From Ardenticatenales bacterium (GTDB taxonomy: Bacteria > Chloroflexota > Anaerolineae > Promineifilales > Promineifilaceae): DNA of 64,000 nt. This document shows positions 63,392 to 64,000 of the stretch, one piece after another. Below the pieces are notes generated by a model. The model was not told where the DNA came from, made no database searches, and worked only from the letters and a program-made list of their open reading frames with translations. Location of the stretch: positions 1,028,819-1,092,818 of the forward strand of contig JACKBL010000002.1 in the NCBI GenBank assembly GCA_020634515.1, read 5' to 3'. How positions within the stretch are numbered: the stretch's first letter is position 1; each line of letters begins with the position of its first letter. The position numbers and the translations under genes are program-made.

Positions 63392-63727
63392 ATGAACCAA
63401 AAGCACAGGATTCACGCAATTGCACTCATCCGGTGGAAGAGGAAAGAGGAAATTGGTCGTGTAATGCCTCCACCTGGAACGGAAAGGTTTGCAGCAACTG
63501 CCAGGCTTGCGGAAGATGCCCAAGAGGCTCTTTTCAGTGTAGTGATCTACTATCCATTGACCCAACCATTGAAAACCATTATTAAGCATAAAGCAAAGCT
63601 GCATTTTTTTGCGCCCGACATGGTTTTGCCAAGGCTTGAACAGGGAACGCTTTTATACATTACGGACGGCCCCAAAACAATAGCGGAGGCAATTATAGAA
63701 AGGGTCTGTGGTGATTGGGAACATTGA
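63392..63727 (+). CDS. Candidate immunity protein for module 2
   Basis: 111 residues. It starts 2 bp after the tip-2 stop, with GGAG upstream inside the tip gene. Soluble, with HRIHAIALIRWKRKEEIGRVM at the start and LYITDGPKTIAEAIIERVCGD at the end. AT-rich. Tight spacing behind an RHS tip is typical of immunity genes. No family recognised. Confidence 0.7.
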   Translation: MNQKHRIHAIALIRWKRKEEIGRVMPPPGTERFAATARLAEDAQEALFSVVIYYPLTQPLKTIIKHKAKLHFFAPDMVLPRLEQGTLLYITDGPKTIAEAIIERVCGDWEH

Positions 63728-64000
63728 CAACATGGGCAAGCTGTCGCTGTACGGCAGGTCATCCCCAGCCAGACCAACAACCTGCTGCATTTACATGCCG
63801 ACCATATCGGCAGCAACAGCGTCATGAGCTACAGCAGCAACGGCGGCATGGTCAGTGGCAGCCGCGCCCGCTACCTTCCCTTCGGCGCCTACCGCACCGC
63901 CCCCACCCAAACCTTTACCGACCGCGGCTACACCGGGCAGCAGCACAACGACGACCTCGGACTCATCTACTACAACGCGCGGTATTATCTGCCGGGCATT
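63728..64000 (+). CDS. RHS core, module 3 (partial, runs off the window)
   Basis: From about 63732 the sequence reads GQAVAVRQVIPSQTNNLLHL, HADHIGSNSVMSYSSNGG, RARYLPFGAYRTAP, YTGQQHNDDLGLIYYNARYYLPGI. It is a third copy of the RHS core (compare 60467-60730 and 62479-62640). It must lead into another tip beyond the window. No start codon or upstream body is present, so it is a displaced module. G+C rises sharply at its start. Confidence 0.8.

Overview
The window reads like a chromosomal contig of a G+C-rich Chloroflexota bacterium (Anaerolineae or Caldilineae type; inference). The pointers are the carotenoid operon (CrtI, CrtB, CrtO, fused CrtY, CruF), an RHS protein with long Thr-Pro linkers, selenocysteine-specific SelB, and REP and RAYT repeats. 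No tRNA, rRNA or CRISPR array was recognised. All coordinates and counts come from reading by eye.

Layout. 0-4 kb: 3' end of alaS, a membrane-anchored baseplate-J-like protein, a primary-type sigma factor, an ADP-ribosylglycohydrolase. 4.06-13.5 kb (minus strand): a translationally coupled carotenoid operon with a consensus promoter, crtI-crtB-crtO-crtYcd-cruF-plsY-GT2-crtI-like-membrane protein. 14-18.2 kb: housekeeping genes (fpg, M29 aminopeptidase, holB). 18.5-22.4 kb: hutH on a probably leaderless transcript, a truncated Uma2 nuclease, and a PARIS-like ATPase/TOPRIM defence pair. 22.5-33.9 kb: thiolase, SDR, membrane protein, then lipid and cell-surface glycan genes (GDPD, GT4, GT87, flippase, methyltransferases). 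33.9-38.9 kb: an accessory insert with HicA/RelE toxin relics, a RAYT transposase with REP arrays and a degenerate FGE-like surface protein; a duplicated 3' scrap of the upstream methyltransferase marks its far edge. 39-42.1 kb: GT39-like glycosyltransferase and a B12/radical SAM protein. 42.2-45.4 kb: an AT-rich AlbA_2/ParA two-gene cassette lodged in a DUF433/DUF5615 toxin-antitoxin locus and flanked by 59-bp direct repeats. 45.4-56.2 kb: methyltransferase, two more radical SAM proteins, nucleotidyltransferase, selB, a coiled-coil protein, two GT4 enzymes. 56.3-64 kb: an ISL3 relic and an RHS polymorphic-toxin locus with stacked tip/immunity modules.

The most unusual signal crosses all of these genes. 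The perfect palindrome TGCCGGCA (often ATGCCGGCAT) occurs about 74 times by eye, against about 2 expected for this composition. At many copies the top strand changes from G-rich on the left to C-rich on the right, even inside one gene, so codon third-position use flips. The motif is absent from the AT-rich cassette and from the foreign RHS tips.
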